From: an uncultured Succinatimonas sp.
GTDB taxonomy: Bacteria > Pseudomonadota > Gammaproteobacteria > Enterobacterales > Succinivibrionaceae
Reading direction: 5' to 3'
Length of the DNA stretch: 17,335 nucleotides
Assembly (NCBI GenBank): GCA_937880335.1
Contig: CALFLJ010000229.1
Location: 1 to 17,335, forward strand
The number at the start of each line of letters is the position of its first letter. Position 1 is the first letter of the stretch. The translations under genes and the position numbers were made by a program. Below the pieces are notes generated by a model. The model had not been told where the DNA came from and did not search any database. It worked only from the letters and a program-made list of their open reading frames with translations. Of this stretch, positions 1 through 6,248 are shown piece by piece.

Positions 1-159
1 AGGCTCATACTCAGTAGCAATTGAGTTATTAGTAAGAACAATAAGAGATCTTACTGTCATAAGATTGTAAATAGCGAAACCAGCAATAACTAGTGTAAAA
101 ATGATCACTAGCATAAATGAGGTTGTAAGTCGTGCCTGTACGCCTGAACCCTTAACCAT
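1..159 (-). CDS. Methyl-accepting chemotaxis protein, N-terminus only (partial)
   Basis: Reading the minus strand from an ATG at 159 gives 53 codons open to the window edge. The peptide starts MVKGSGVQARLTTSF, followed by a strongly hydrophobic stretch (about residues 15-35) and then a polar segment with NNS and EYEP. A short basic N-terminus, one membrane helix and the start of a helical periplasmic sensor domain is the usual beginning of a chemoreceptor with a four-helix-bundle ligand domain. A purine-rich ribosome-binding site (GAGGGG) lies 8 bases upstream of the ATG and supports the start. The signalling domain is outside the window, so a sensor kinase or other single-pass sensor with the same N-terminal layout is not excluded. 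The gene is divergent from the LacI-family regulator at 424. Confidence 0.6.
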   Translation of the reverse strand, partial: MVKGSGVQARLTTSFMLVIIFTLVIAGFAIYNLMTVRSLIVLTNNSIATEYEP

Positions 160-389
160 CAATCAGCCCCCTCGTATGTATTTTATTAAATTTGGATAAT
201 TACCAGCTCAAAGCTTAAAACTTGGGCCTTATTTATAAAATACGGCATTATACAATGTTATGATTAGAGCTTTTTATATCATTTATGACAATCTGCTTGA
301 TATTCTTACACTAAATCCTAATTATGAGTTTTCTTTTTATTATGATGTTAAAATTTTATTTCAAATAAAGTAATAAATTATTTTTAGAC

Positions 390-405
390 ATGTTATCCGT
401 ATCAT
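390..405. promoter_or_regulatory. GntR-type operator upstream of the regulator gene
   Basis: ATGTTATCCGTATCAT is an imperfect palindrome with half-sites ATGwTA and TAwCAT around a CG-containing centre. This is the form of the E. coli GntR gluconate operator as I remember it (ATGTTAcc..TAtCAT). It ends 18 bases before the start codon of the GntR-like gene and covers a possible -10 element (TATCAT, 400-405), so binding would be expected to repress the gene. I infer autoregulation. Confidence 0.6.
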
Positions 406-423
406 ACAAATTTAAGGCTTTTC

Positions 424-1464
424 ATGAGTATTAAAAGACCAAAATTACAGGACATTGCAAATATAGTGGGCGTTACTAAAATGACAGTCTCACGTTATTT
501 TAATGATCCTAAAAGTGTAGCGCAAAAAACTCGAGATAAGATTTCAGCTGTAATTGACGAAAGTGGATTTATACCAAATAAAGTTCCTGCGATAATGTCT
601 AAATCATCATCTCGCTCTATAGGTCTTATCATACCTTCATTTTCAAACCTGGTATTCTCAGATGTTATTGATGCAGTTGAAAAAACAGCTGCTGATGCAG
701 GATACAGCGTGCTTCTTATGCATTCAAGTTATGATATAAATATTGAAGAGCAAAGAGTAGCCTCTCTTATTTCCTATCAGGTAGATGGAATTATCCTATC
801 TGAGCCTGAGCATACTCCCTTGACTACAAAAAGACTTTTGAAATCGCAAATTCCTGTAGCTGAAATAATGTCAATACCAGAAAATCCAATCAATGTGGCT
901 ATAGGTATAAATCACAAACTTGTAACTTATGAGGCTACTAAGGCTTTGATAGAAAGTGGGCGACGTAATATAGCTTATTTTGGAGTGCGCCTTGACCGTC
1001 GTACCATTGATCGTCAAAAAGGTTATATGGAGGCTTTATCTGAGGCAAACCTGCCTGTTCATCTTTATCAAGCTCCTGTACACTCCACCTTCTCGGTTGG
1101 ACGAGAACTTTTATCTCAAGCCTTAGATGATAAAGCCAATTTAGATGCAATTATCTGTACTAATGATGACGTGGCTGTAGGCGTATTAATTGCCTGCCAA
1201 CACCATGGTATAAAAGTCCCTGAGGATTTATGTGTTTTAGGTTACAACGGACTTAGTTTTTGCGATGCCGCAATTCCAAAACTCTGTAGTATTGGCACTC
1301 CCCGCTATGAAATTGGACGGAAATCTGTTGAGGCCATATTGCATCAATTATCCCGAGACAAACTTACGCCAAATGTTGAATATGCACATTGTGTTTTAAC
1401 TCAAGGTGGGTCTCTTTTAGAGAATGAGGCTAAAAAAATTGATGAGGCTATAAGAAAAGCTTGA
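424..1464 (+). CDS. gntR: LacI-family transcriptional regulator, GntR (gluconate) type
   Basis: This 346-residue DNA-binding repressor has an N-terminal LacI helix-turn-helix (about residues 8-27, with GVTKMTVSRYF) and hinge, followed by a periplasmic-binding-protein-like effector domain (about 62-335). From memory it follows E. coli GntR along its whole length: LQDIAN.VGVTKMTVSR, the phrase GFIPNKVP, SRSIGLIIPS, and CTNDDVAVG near residue 240. That makes a sugar-acid effector such as gluconate likely. Its job here is less certain because the neighbouring convergent genes are uxuA-uxuB rather than gluconate kinase and permease. It may control those genes, a remote gluconate locus, or both. 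A GntR-like palindrome directly upstream suggests autoregulation. No strong Shine-Dalgarno is seen before the ATG. Confidence 0.85.
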   Translation: MSIKRPKLQDIANIVGVTKMTVSRYFNDPKSVAQKTRDKISAVIDESGFIPNKVPAIMSKSSSRSIGLIIPSFSNLVFSDVIDAVEKTAADAGYSVLLMHSSYDINIEEQRVASLISYQVDGIILSEPEHTPLTTKRLLKSQIPVAEIMSIPENPINVAIGINHKLVTYEATKALIESGRRNIAYFGVRLDRRTIDRQKGYMEALSEANLPVHLYQAPVHSTFSVGRELLSQALDDKANLDAIICTNDDVAVGVLIACQHHGIKVPEDLCVLGYNGLSFCDAAIPKLCSIGTPRYEIGRKSVEAILHQLSRDKLTPNVEYAHCVLTQGGSLLENEAKKIDEAIRKA

Positions 1465-1490
1465 TTTAAGGCCTTAATTTTGGCAAAAAA

Positions 1491-1556
1491 AGGTTCTTCT
1501 GAGAAGCTTTAAAAGCTTACTTTACATATAATTTAAAAAGCTCTCAGAAAAAACCT
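1491..1556. terminator. Bidirectional terminator-like hairpin between gntR and uxuB
   Basis: Imperfect arms pair AGGTTcTTCTGAGA with TCTCAGAAaAAACCT, and a smaller AAGCTT..AAGCTT stem lies within the left part. The element sits between two convergent stop codons (1464 and 1586). An A-tract precedes it and A/T runs flank it, so it could end transcription from either side. There are mismatches and no long clean T-run. Confidence 0.5.
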
Positions 1557-1585
1557 ATAAAATTAGCTTATACCTTAAAACTAAA

Positions 1586-3202
1586 TTAGCAATCCTTTAG
1601 ATATTTCTGCAAAGTAGCCCTGACTGCATGAGGCCCTTTAATTTCTTCTTTAAACATTGTCTCAATAACATCACCTAATCCTACACTGTAGAGGTCAACC
1701 CCAAACAAACTTGCATTTGAGAGTATAGGCTTTAGATTGTCAGAAACACTTTGAGGTTCTCCAAACTTAATCGCGCCCATAAGAGACTGTAATGATTTAG
1801 CCTGAGGATCAGAAGAAAGCTCAAAGCTTTTACCTTCATCATCTATGGCTAAAAGATAACGCAGCCACCCTGCTATCGCAAGAGGAAGAGCTACAAGCTC
1901 TTTTGCATCTAAATTAGCTCTCTTATAGTTTTTTAAGGTTTCACCAAAGCGTACTGGAACTTTAAGACTCGTATCGGTGGCAATACGCTGTGGAGTATCT
2001 GGTAAAAATCTATTAGTCAGACGTTTTTCGATAACCTCATCAATAAAAGCCTTTGGACTTAAAATCACAGGATCCTCAACTACCTTAAGGCCTTCTTTAT
2101 AACCCAAACGTTTTACCAAGGCGACTAAATCCTTATCGTCCATCTCCTCACTTATAAGCTTATAACCTAGTAAACAGCCATAAACTGCTAATGAGGTATG
2201 TAAAGGATTTAGGCATGTTGTAACCTTCATGCGTTCACATAGGTCAACCTTGTCTGCAGTGGTAAATAAAACCCCGACTTTTTCTAAAGGTGGACGGCCA
2301 TTGGGGAATTTGTCCTCAATCACCAGATATTGAGGTTTTTCTGCGTTAACAAAAGGAGCTATAAAGGTTCCTGATGAGGTTTTGATAGGCTCCATATTTT
2401 CAAGCCCCTTTTCCATAAGCATAGAGGCCACTCTTTCGTCAGGACGAGGCGTTATCTTGTCTATCATGGAGCAGGGGAAGGCTATTTTTTGCTCATCATT
2501 TAAATAAGCAATAAAGTCCTTATCTACAAAACCTCTCTTTAACCACTCATTTGCTACATTTAAAACGGCTTTTTTTACTAAAGTTCCGTTATGAGAGCAA
2601 TTATCCATGGAAACTAATGAAAGAGGCAGAGCTCCAGCCTTAAAGCGCTCTAAAAGCAGAGCACATGTAAGTGACATGGCATGATGAACTTTTTTAGGAC
2701 CATTCTCAAAGTCAGCTAAAACATTTGGCAGATAATTACCATTTATATCTACGAGCGCATATCCCTTTTCGGTAATTGTATAGGAAAGCATTTGTAAAGA
2801 AGGATTTCTAAAAGCACTCTTTACATAAGACTCATCAGATGGATAATCACCATTGATGCGGTAATTTCCAACTACAGATCCCAAAACTTCTGTTTCAACT
2901 GTAAAATCAGGTAACAAAGTTACGTTTACAATAAGATTGTCATGAGGCTTTGAGATTAAATCTATAGCCTCACCTTTAGATATGCTGATAGTTTCAATGC
3001 CACAATTTTGAAGGTTCTGATTTAATAATTCTTGTTGCAAAGAGGCAATAAAACCACGGAAAATATTACCAGCTCCCATGTGAAACCAAACAGGAGCTTT
3101 TATAGTATTTTCTAAAACCTCTTTTACATCATATAAAGGAAGCTTAACTTGAGCCTTTAAAAAGCTTTCTTTATCTTTAATTCCATCTAAAGTAACTTGC
3201 AT
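1586..3202 (-). CDS. uxuB: Fructuronate reductase (D-mannonate oxidoreductase), long form
   Basis: This enzyme interconverts D-fructuronate and D-mannonate with NAD(H) in hexuronate breakdown, in the cytoplasm. It belongs to the long-chain mannitol dehydrogenase family. Visible motifs are the nucleotide-binding GAGNIFRGF (43-51), TEKGY (144-148), SMDNCSHNG (198-206), and the catalytic lysine segment with K326, N332 and H335. At 538 residues it is about 50 longer than E. coli UxuB and has one extra residue between the catalytic Lys and Asn. Both features resemble the longer proteins I recall from Thermotoga and Firmicutes rather than the enterobacterial form. It lies 61 bases behind uxuA on the same strand, so the two are probably cotranscribed. 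The start has a modest ribosome-binding site (AAGGG, 7 bases before the ATG). A stronger GGAGG further upstream is locked in a hairpin. Mannitol or another polyol as substrate is less likely given uxuA next door. Confidence 0.85.
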   Translation of the reverse strand: MQVTLDGIKDKESFLKAQVKLPLYDVKEVLENTIKAPVWFHMGAGNIFRGFIASLQQELLNQNLQNCGIETISISKGEAIDLISKPHDNLIVNVTLLPDFTVETEVLGSVVGNYRINGDYPSDESYVKSAFRNPSLQMLSYTITEKGYALVDINGNYLPNVLADFENGPKKVHHAMSLTCALLLERFKAGALPLSLVSMDNCSHNGTLVKKAVLNVANEWLKRGFVDKDFIAYLNDEQKIAFPCSMIDKITPRPDERVASMLMEKGLENMEPIKTSSGTFIAPFVNAEKPQYLVIEDKFPNGRPPLEKVGVLFTTADKVDLCERMKVTTCLNPLHTSLAVYGCLLGYKLISEEMDDKDLVALVKRLGYKEGLKVVEDPVILSPKAFIDEVIEKRLTNRFLPDTPQRIATDTSLKVPVRFGETLKNYKRANLDAKELVALPLAIAGWLRYLLAIDDEGKSFELSSDPQAKSLQSLMGAIKFGEPQSVSDNLKPILSNASLFGVDLYSVGLGDVIETMFKEEIKGPHAVRATLQKYLKDC

Positions 3203-3216
3203 AAAATCACCCTTGC

Positions 3217-3240
3217 AAACCTCCTTATAAAAGGAGGTTT
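3217..3240 (-). promoter_or_regulatory. Perfect intergenic hairpin between uxuA and uxuB containing a full Shine-Dalgarno
   Basis: In the transcript, AAACCTCCTT pairs perfectly with AAGGAGGTTT around a 4-base loop (10 base pairs). The 3' arm contains AAGGAGG, a full match to the anti-Shine-Dalgarno, but 17 bases separate it from the uxuB ATG. There is no T-run after the stem, so it is unlikely to be a simple terminator. It may stabilise the uxuA mRNA end, act as a processing site or tune uxuB translation. Confidence 0.65.
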
Positions 3241-3263
3241 AAATCTAGAATAAAATTTTTTAA

Positions 3264-4388
3264 TTAGTAAATAAGAGGCTGCTCTACTGAGTTTATATTA
3301 TCAGGATATGGCATGTGCTTTTCCTTACGAATAGCCTCCTCAAGTCCCTGAATATACACAGCACCTAAAGCTCTGTCGTAAAGTCCATAACCTGGTCTTC
3401 CAATCTCTCCCCAAATCTCACGACCGTGATCTGGACGAACTATGCCATTGAAACCAACCTCAACTAAGGCCTTTACAATCTCATAAAGATCTAAAGATCC
3501 CATAGATGATAAATGAGCTGACTCGTGAAACTTATGATCTCCTGTATGCTTAACATTACGAACATGAGCAAAGTGAATACGAGGGCCAATTAAAGGATTT
3601 CTAATAATCTTTGGAATATTATTATTTGGATTTGAGCCTAATGAGCCTGTACATAGTGAGAAACCATTATAAGGACTACTGTTCATCTGAGCTATTTTGA
3701 CTAAATCATCCTCACATTTACAAATACGTGGAAGTCCAAAAAGATCATATGAAGGATCATCTGGGTGTACACCCATCTTTATATTGTACTTTTCACAGGT
3801 AGGCATAATGGCATCTAGGAAATACTTAAAGTTAGCTCTAAGATCATCTGCGGTCATCTCAGAGAACTTTTTAATCTCAGCTGTGATTTCATCTTTGCGA
3901 TTTAATTCCCAGCCAGGCATTTCAAAACCATTTGAATTGCTGGCAATATATTCAAACATCTGCTCGCAACTTAAGCCTTCACAGATTTTGCCATCATAAG
4001 CCATAGCCTTTGAACCATCGGCAAGAGGCATAGCCAAATCAGTACGGGTCCAGTCAAAAACCGGCATAAAGTTATAACAAACGCAGTGAATACCGGCCTT
4101 ACCTACAGACTCCAAAGATTTTATATAGTTTTCAATATACTTATCACGGGTAGGAGCTCCGTATTTAATATCCTCATGAACATTAATACTCTCAATACCT
4201 GAGAGCTTTAATCCTGCCTTTTCAACAATAGCCTTACGCTCAAGCACTTTATCTAAAGGCCAAACCTCTCCTGCTGGTAGTTCATGAAGAGCGGTAATAA
4301 CCCCCTCCATTCCCGGAATCTGACGGATTTTATCTAAGGTAATATTGTCCTGATTAGGGCCATACCAACGGAAAGTCATGTGCATCAT
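3264..4388 (-). CDS. uxuA: D-mannonate dehydratase
   Basis: Dehydrates D-mannonate to 2-keto-3-deoxy-D-gluconate (EC 4.2.1.8), the step after UxuB in glucuronate catabolism. Numbering from the chosen ATG (374 residues): FRWYGP near the N-terminus, CYNFMPVFDWTRTDL (104-118), and the expected metal ligands His208 (MGVHPDDP), Cys246 (FSLCTGS), His275 (HVRNVKH) and Asp320 (RPDHGR), matching the Mn2+ site described for this family. E. coli UxuA is about 394 residues, so the size is normal. The start at 4388 is preferred because AGGAG lies 10 bases upstream. A TTG three codons earlier (4397) would sit only one base from that site. Another ATG follows immediately (4385). It is first in a uxuA-uxuB pair with its own promoter candidate just upstream. 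Confidence 0.95.
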   Translation of the reverse strand: MMHMTFRWYGPNQDNITLDKIRQIPGMEGVITALHELPAGEVWPLDKVLERKAIVEKAGLKLSGIESINVHEDIKYGAPTRDKYIENYIKSLESVGKAGIHCVCYNFMPVFDWTRTDLAMPLADGSKAMAYDGKICEGLSCEQMFEYIASNSNGFEMPGWELNRKDEITAEIKKFSEMTADDLRANFKYFLDAIMPTCEKYNIKMGVHPDDPSYDLFGLPRICKCEDDLVKIAQMNSSPYNGFSLCTGSLGSNPNNNIPKIIRNPLIGPRIHFAHVRNVKHTGDHKFHESAHLSSMGSLDLYEIVKALVEVGFNGIVRPDHGREIWGEIGRPGYGLYDRALGAVYIQGLEEAIRKEKHMPYPDNINSVEQPLIY

Positions 4389-4447
4389 AATTGACAAACT
4401 CCTATACTAACTATCAAAATCTTAAATTTGGGCATTCAAAACCTAAA

Positions 4448-4475
4448 ATTTTATAACTAGTATTCTAGTATCCAA
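4448..4475 (-). promoter_or_regulatory. Candidate uxuA promoter with a dyad in the spacer
   Basis: On the minus strand, TTGGAT (4475-4470) and TAAAAT (4453-4448) are separated by 16 bases and would start transcription about 50 bases before uxuA. The spacer holds ACTAG-N4-CTAGT (4456-4469), a 14-base dyad also readable as a CTAGTAT direct repeat. A repressor there would block RNA polymerase. The sequence does not look like the GntR palindrome found at 390-405. Confidence 0.45.
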
Positions 4476-4728
4476 GTTTACTTTTTACTAATTAATTTTT
4501 TAATTTTGTGATGGAGGTATAGAGTTATATGTTAAGGACAATTTTTTATATTTAGCTTTAATAATTTAAATTTTACCTCATAAAATTTAAGATATTTTTT
4601 TTACCTTAAGCAAAACGCCACCTATCTTGAATAAAAAAAGTTAAAAAAAACTTTTATTTATCAATAAATAAGAATTTTTTAATTTTTTTGGGCAAGATTA
4701 TAAATTTTTCTAGCATTACATCTTGATT
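4476..4728. other. A+T-rich non-coding stretch between uxuA and corA
   Basis: About 250 bases of very A+T-rich DNA with no credible gene on either strand. It contains A/T runs and weak low-complexity inverted repeats, for example TTATTTAT facing ATAAATAA near 4655-4675. A nine-codon frame at 4528 was considered and rejected. I see nothing that indicates a structured RNA gene here. Confidence 0.5.
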
Positions 4729-4744
4729 TGTGAAAAAATACACA
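4729..4744. promoter_or_regulatory. CRP-like binding site
   Basis: TGTGA-AAAAAT-ACACA matches the CRP consensus TGTGA-N6-TCACA at nine of ten conserved positions. It lies about 120 bases before corA and about 340 bases before uxuA. Catabolite control would suit uxuAB, but the distance is large. Relative to the likely corA start site it is not at a standard class I or II position, so the assignment is tentative. Confidence 0.35.
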
Positions 4745-4773
4745 TGGCAAAAAAAGCCTCAGTTTAAACTTTG

Positions 4774-4779
4774 TATGAT
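4774..4779 (+). promoter_or_regulatory. Candidate -10 element of the corA promoter
   Basis: TATGAT resembles a sigma-70 -10 box and would place the transcript start near 4786, giving a leader of about 80 bases. No good -35 is present 16-18 bases upstream. The nearby CRP-like site could compensate, but this is inferred. Confidence 0.35.
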
Positions 4780-4798
4780 GCGTATTTTTAACGATACG

Positions 4799-4857
4799 CT
4801 CCCGTGCAGTATTCACCTGCCGCCATCTATATCAGTGTCTTACACTGTGAACGGGAG
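4799..4857 (+). promoter_or_regulatory. Structured corA leader that pairs its own ribosome-binding site
   Basis: CTCCCGT (4799-4805) is perfectly complementary to ACGGGAG (4851-4857), which contains the only plausible corA Shine-Dalgarno (GGGAG, 8 bases before the ATG). Inside this closing stem are two further hairpins: GCAG/CTGC (4806-4809 with 4817-4820) and CAGTGT/ACACTG (4833-4838 with 4842-4847, 3-base loop). A closing stem that holds two hairpins and hides the ribosome-binding site is the layout of a translation-controlling leader. I do not recognise it as a known riboswitch class. The ligand, if any, is unknown; Mg2+ would be the obvious guess given the gene it controls. Confidence 0.55.
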
Positions 4858-4865
4858 ATTTTCTA

Positions 4866-5816
4866 ATGATAACAGCCTGCCGTCTTGATGATGAAGACGA
4901 ACTCACCTTAACACCAGTACAACCAGGAGATGCCCTCCCCTCTGACGTAATCTGGCTTGATGTTAATCAACCTGATGATGAGGAACGTGATTGGCTTGAA
5001 AAACTCTTTGTTGAAGATGTTCCAGAAGAGGATGAAATGGACGATATCGAGTCCTCATCACGTTTTAGAGTTGGACCTGATGGTGTTCATATTTTATCCT
5101 TGTTCCCTCAACGCTTAGCCAATGAGACCCGTGGCGTTAATATGTCCTTTACTATGCGTAAAAACCTACTCATCTCCTTCCGAGAAGAAGATGTTTCTAT
5201 AGTACGTCTTTTACGTTATTACATTCGTCACAATAAAGTTAATATTAGGTCCTCTCTTGACATTCTTCTGGAATTGCAAGATTTAAAGGTTGATCAGCTC
5301 TCAGATTTAATCGAAGATGCCTATAGTACCTTGGATGATACAGCAGATCAGATTACCGATGAAAATCATGTAGAACAGACCTTAAAAGAACTTATAAATC
5401 AAGAGGAATTAAACTCACAAATTCTTCAAGCTCTGTACGATACACGTCGTGCTTTGCGATTTATCAAAAAGACTTTTGAGAGTATTTTAGATGATAGGCA
5501 AAATCGCAGTATTGACGAGGTGCTAAACGATATTGAATCTATTTTACCTCATACACAATTCTTAAGTAATAAGATTAACTTCCAGCTTGAATCTTCCATG
5601 GGATATACAAATCACAAGCAAAATAAGATCATTAAGATCTTCTCTGTGGCAGCCGTGGTCTTCATGCCGCCTACATGGATTGCTTCTGTATATGGAATGA
5701 ACTTCCATAACATGCCTGAAATTAGCTGGAAATGGGGATACCCGCTTTCAATTGGCATGATGTTTATATCTGCCCTTCTAACCTATCTCTTCTTTAGAAA
5801 GAAAGGTTGGCTCTAA
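4866..5816 (+). CDS. corA: CorA magnesium/cobalt transporter
   Basis: An inner-membrane Mg2+ (also Co2+, Ni2+) channel, pentameric in known structures. It is 316 residues, the same length as E. coli CorA. A large acidic, helical cytoplasmic domain (residues 1 to about 250) is followed by two membrane helices near 255-275 and 291-310. The family signature YGMN is at 276-279, followed by a short loop with MPE that leads into the second helix. The C-terminus is basic (FFRKKGWL), much like the enterobacterial KRKNWL. N-terminal sequences such as DDIESSSRFRV match the family. It is a single gene with a strong terminator directly behind it. The ribosome-binding site GGGAG is predicted to be paired in a leader structure, so expression may be controlled at translation. 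Confidence 0.95.
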   Translation: MITACRLDDEDELTLTPVQPGDALPSDVIWLDVNQPDDEERDWLEKLFVEDVPEEDEMDDIESSSRFRVGPDGVHILSLFPQRLANETRGVNMSFTMRKNLLISFREEDVSIVRLLRYYIRHNKVNIRSSLDILLELQDLKVDQLSDLIEDAYSTLDDTADQITDENHVEQTLKELINQEELNSQILQALYDTRRALRFIKKTFESILDDRQNRSIDEVLNDIESILPHTQFLSNKINFQLESSMGYTNHKQNKIIKIFSVAAVVFMPPTWIASVYGMNFHNMPEISWKWGYPLSIGMMFISALLTYLFFRKKGWL

Positions 5817-5837
5817 CAAAAAAAGAAAAATGGTATC

Positions 5838-5876
5838 ACCCCCGTTATTAAACACTTCAATAACGGGGGTTTATTC
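5838..5876 (+). terminator. Rho-independent terminator of corA
   Basis: ACCCCCGTTATT pairs perfectly with AATAACGGGGGT (12 base pairs, 9-base loop) and is followed by TTATT, starting 21 bases after the corA stop. The GGGGG arm can alternatively pair with CCCCC at 5876-5880. Confidence 0.85.
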
Positions 5877-6119
5877 CCCCACGGCTTTTACATAAAACAT
5901 ACCAAAGCTTACGCAAAAAGTAATTTTAGTTTAAAGAATATTGTTAAGTGCCCAAGGATTTAGTCACTTAACAATTAAAAATTGGTTTGATTTCTCTAAA
6001 TAAGAATACCTAGGGCCACATGACAAAAAATCTTAAAATAAAAATCCCAACCAACCTGTAAATAAGCTTAGATAACTTTAGAGAAAGCTATTGATGATTA
6101 CAGCTATTGTGGTAACCGT
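5877..6119. other. Non-coding stretch between the corA and thrC terminators
   Basis: Roughly 240 bases between two convergent terminators with no plausible gene on either strand. The only clear structure is the perfect inverted repeat at 5940-5975, listed separately. A short AGCTATT direct repeat near 6087-6109 is probably chance. Confidence 0.5.
5940..5975. repeat. Perfect 11-base inverted repeat of unknown role
   Basis: ATTGTTAAGTG and CACTTAACAAT are exact complements separated by 14 bases. Neither side carries a T-run, so it is not a standard terminator. It lies more than 100 bases from the nearest stop codon, past the corA terminator and before the thr terminator. It could be a protein-binding dyad or part of a small RNA. 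Confidence 0.6.
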
Positions 6120-6175
6120 AGAGTTTAAAAAAAATTAAAAGGCCTGTCTCCTTCAAGTTTAGGAAACAAGCCTTT
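6120..6175 (-). terminator. Rho-independent terminator of the threonine operon
   Basis: In the minus-strand transcript AAAGGCTTGTTTCC pairs with GGAGACAGGCCTTT over 14 base pairs including two G-U pairs, with a 10-base loop. A T-rich tail follows (a run of eight T with TTTAA before it). It begins 73 bases after the thrC stop. Confidence 0.85.
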
Positions 6176-6248
6176 AATTTATAGTATAACTTAAAAAATT
6201 AAGTAACAACTTCCCAGAGCATACTAAAGCTTTTACTTTATTTATGCA

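Noticed and set aside
239..262. Sigma-28 (flagellar) promoter for the MCP gene
   Set aside because: GCCGTATT shares only GCCG with the consensus -10, and no TAAA box sits at the right distance. A nearby TATAAT lacks a -35.
3697..3999. 100-codon ORF on the plus strand
   Set aside because: It is the antisense shadow of uxuA, which has clear catalytic residues.
4389..4397. TTG start for uxuA
   Set aside because: It lies one base from the AGGAG site. The ATG at 4388 is at a normal distance and closer to the family start.
4528..4554. Short leader-like ORF (8 residues) on the plus strand behind GGAGG
   Set aside because: Too short to support, lies in low-complexity DNA far from corA, and has no associated terminator structure.
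4780..4799. Hairpin GCGTAT/ATACGC as part of the corA leader
   Set aside because: It overlaps the likely transcription start (about 4786), so its first arm may not be transcribed. Not counted as part of the leader structure.
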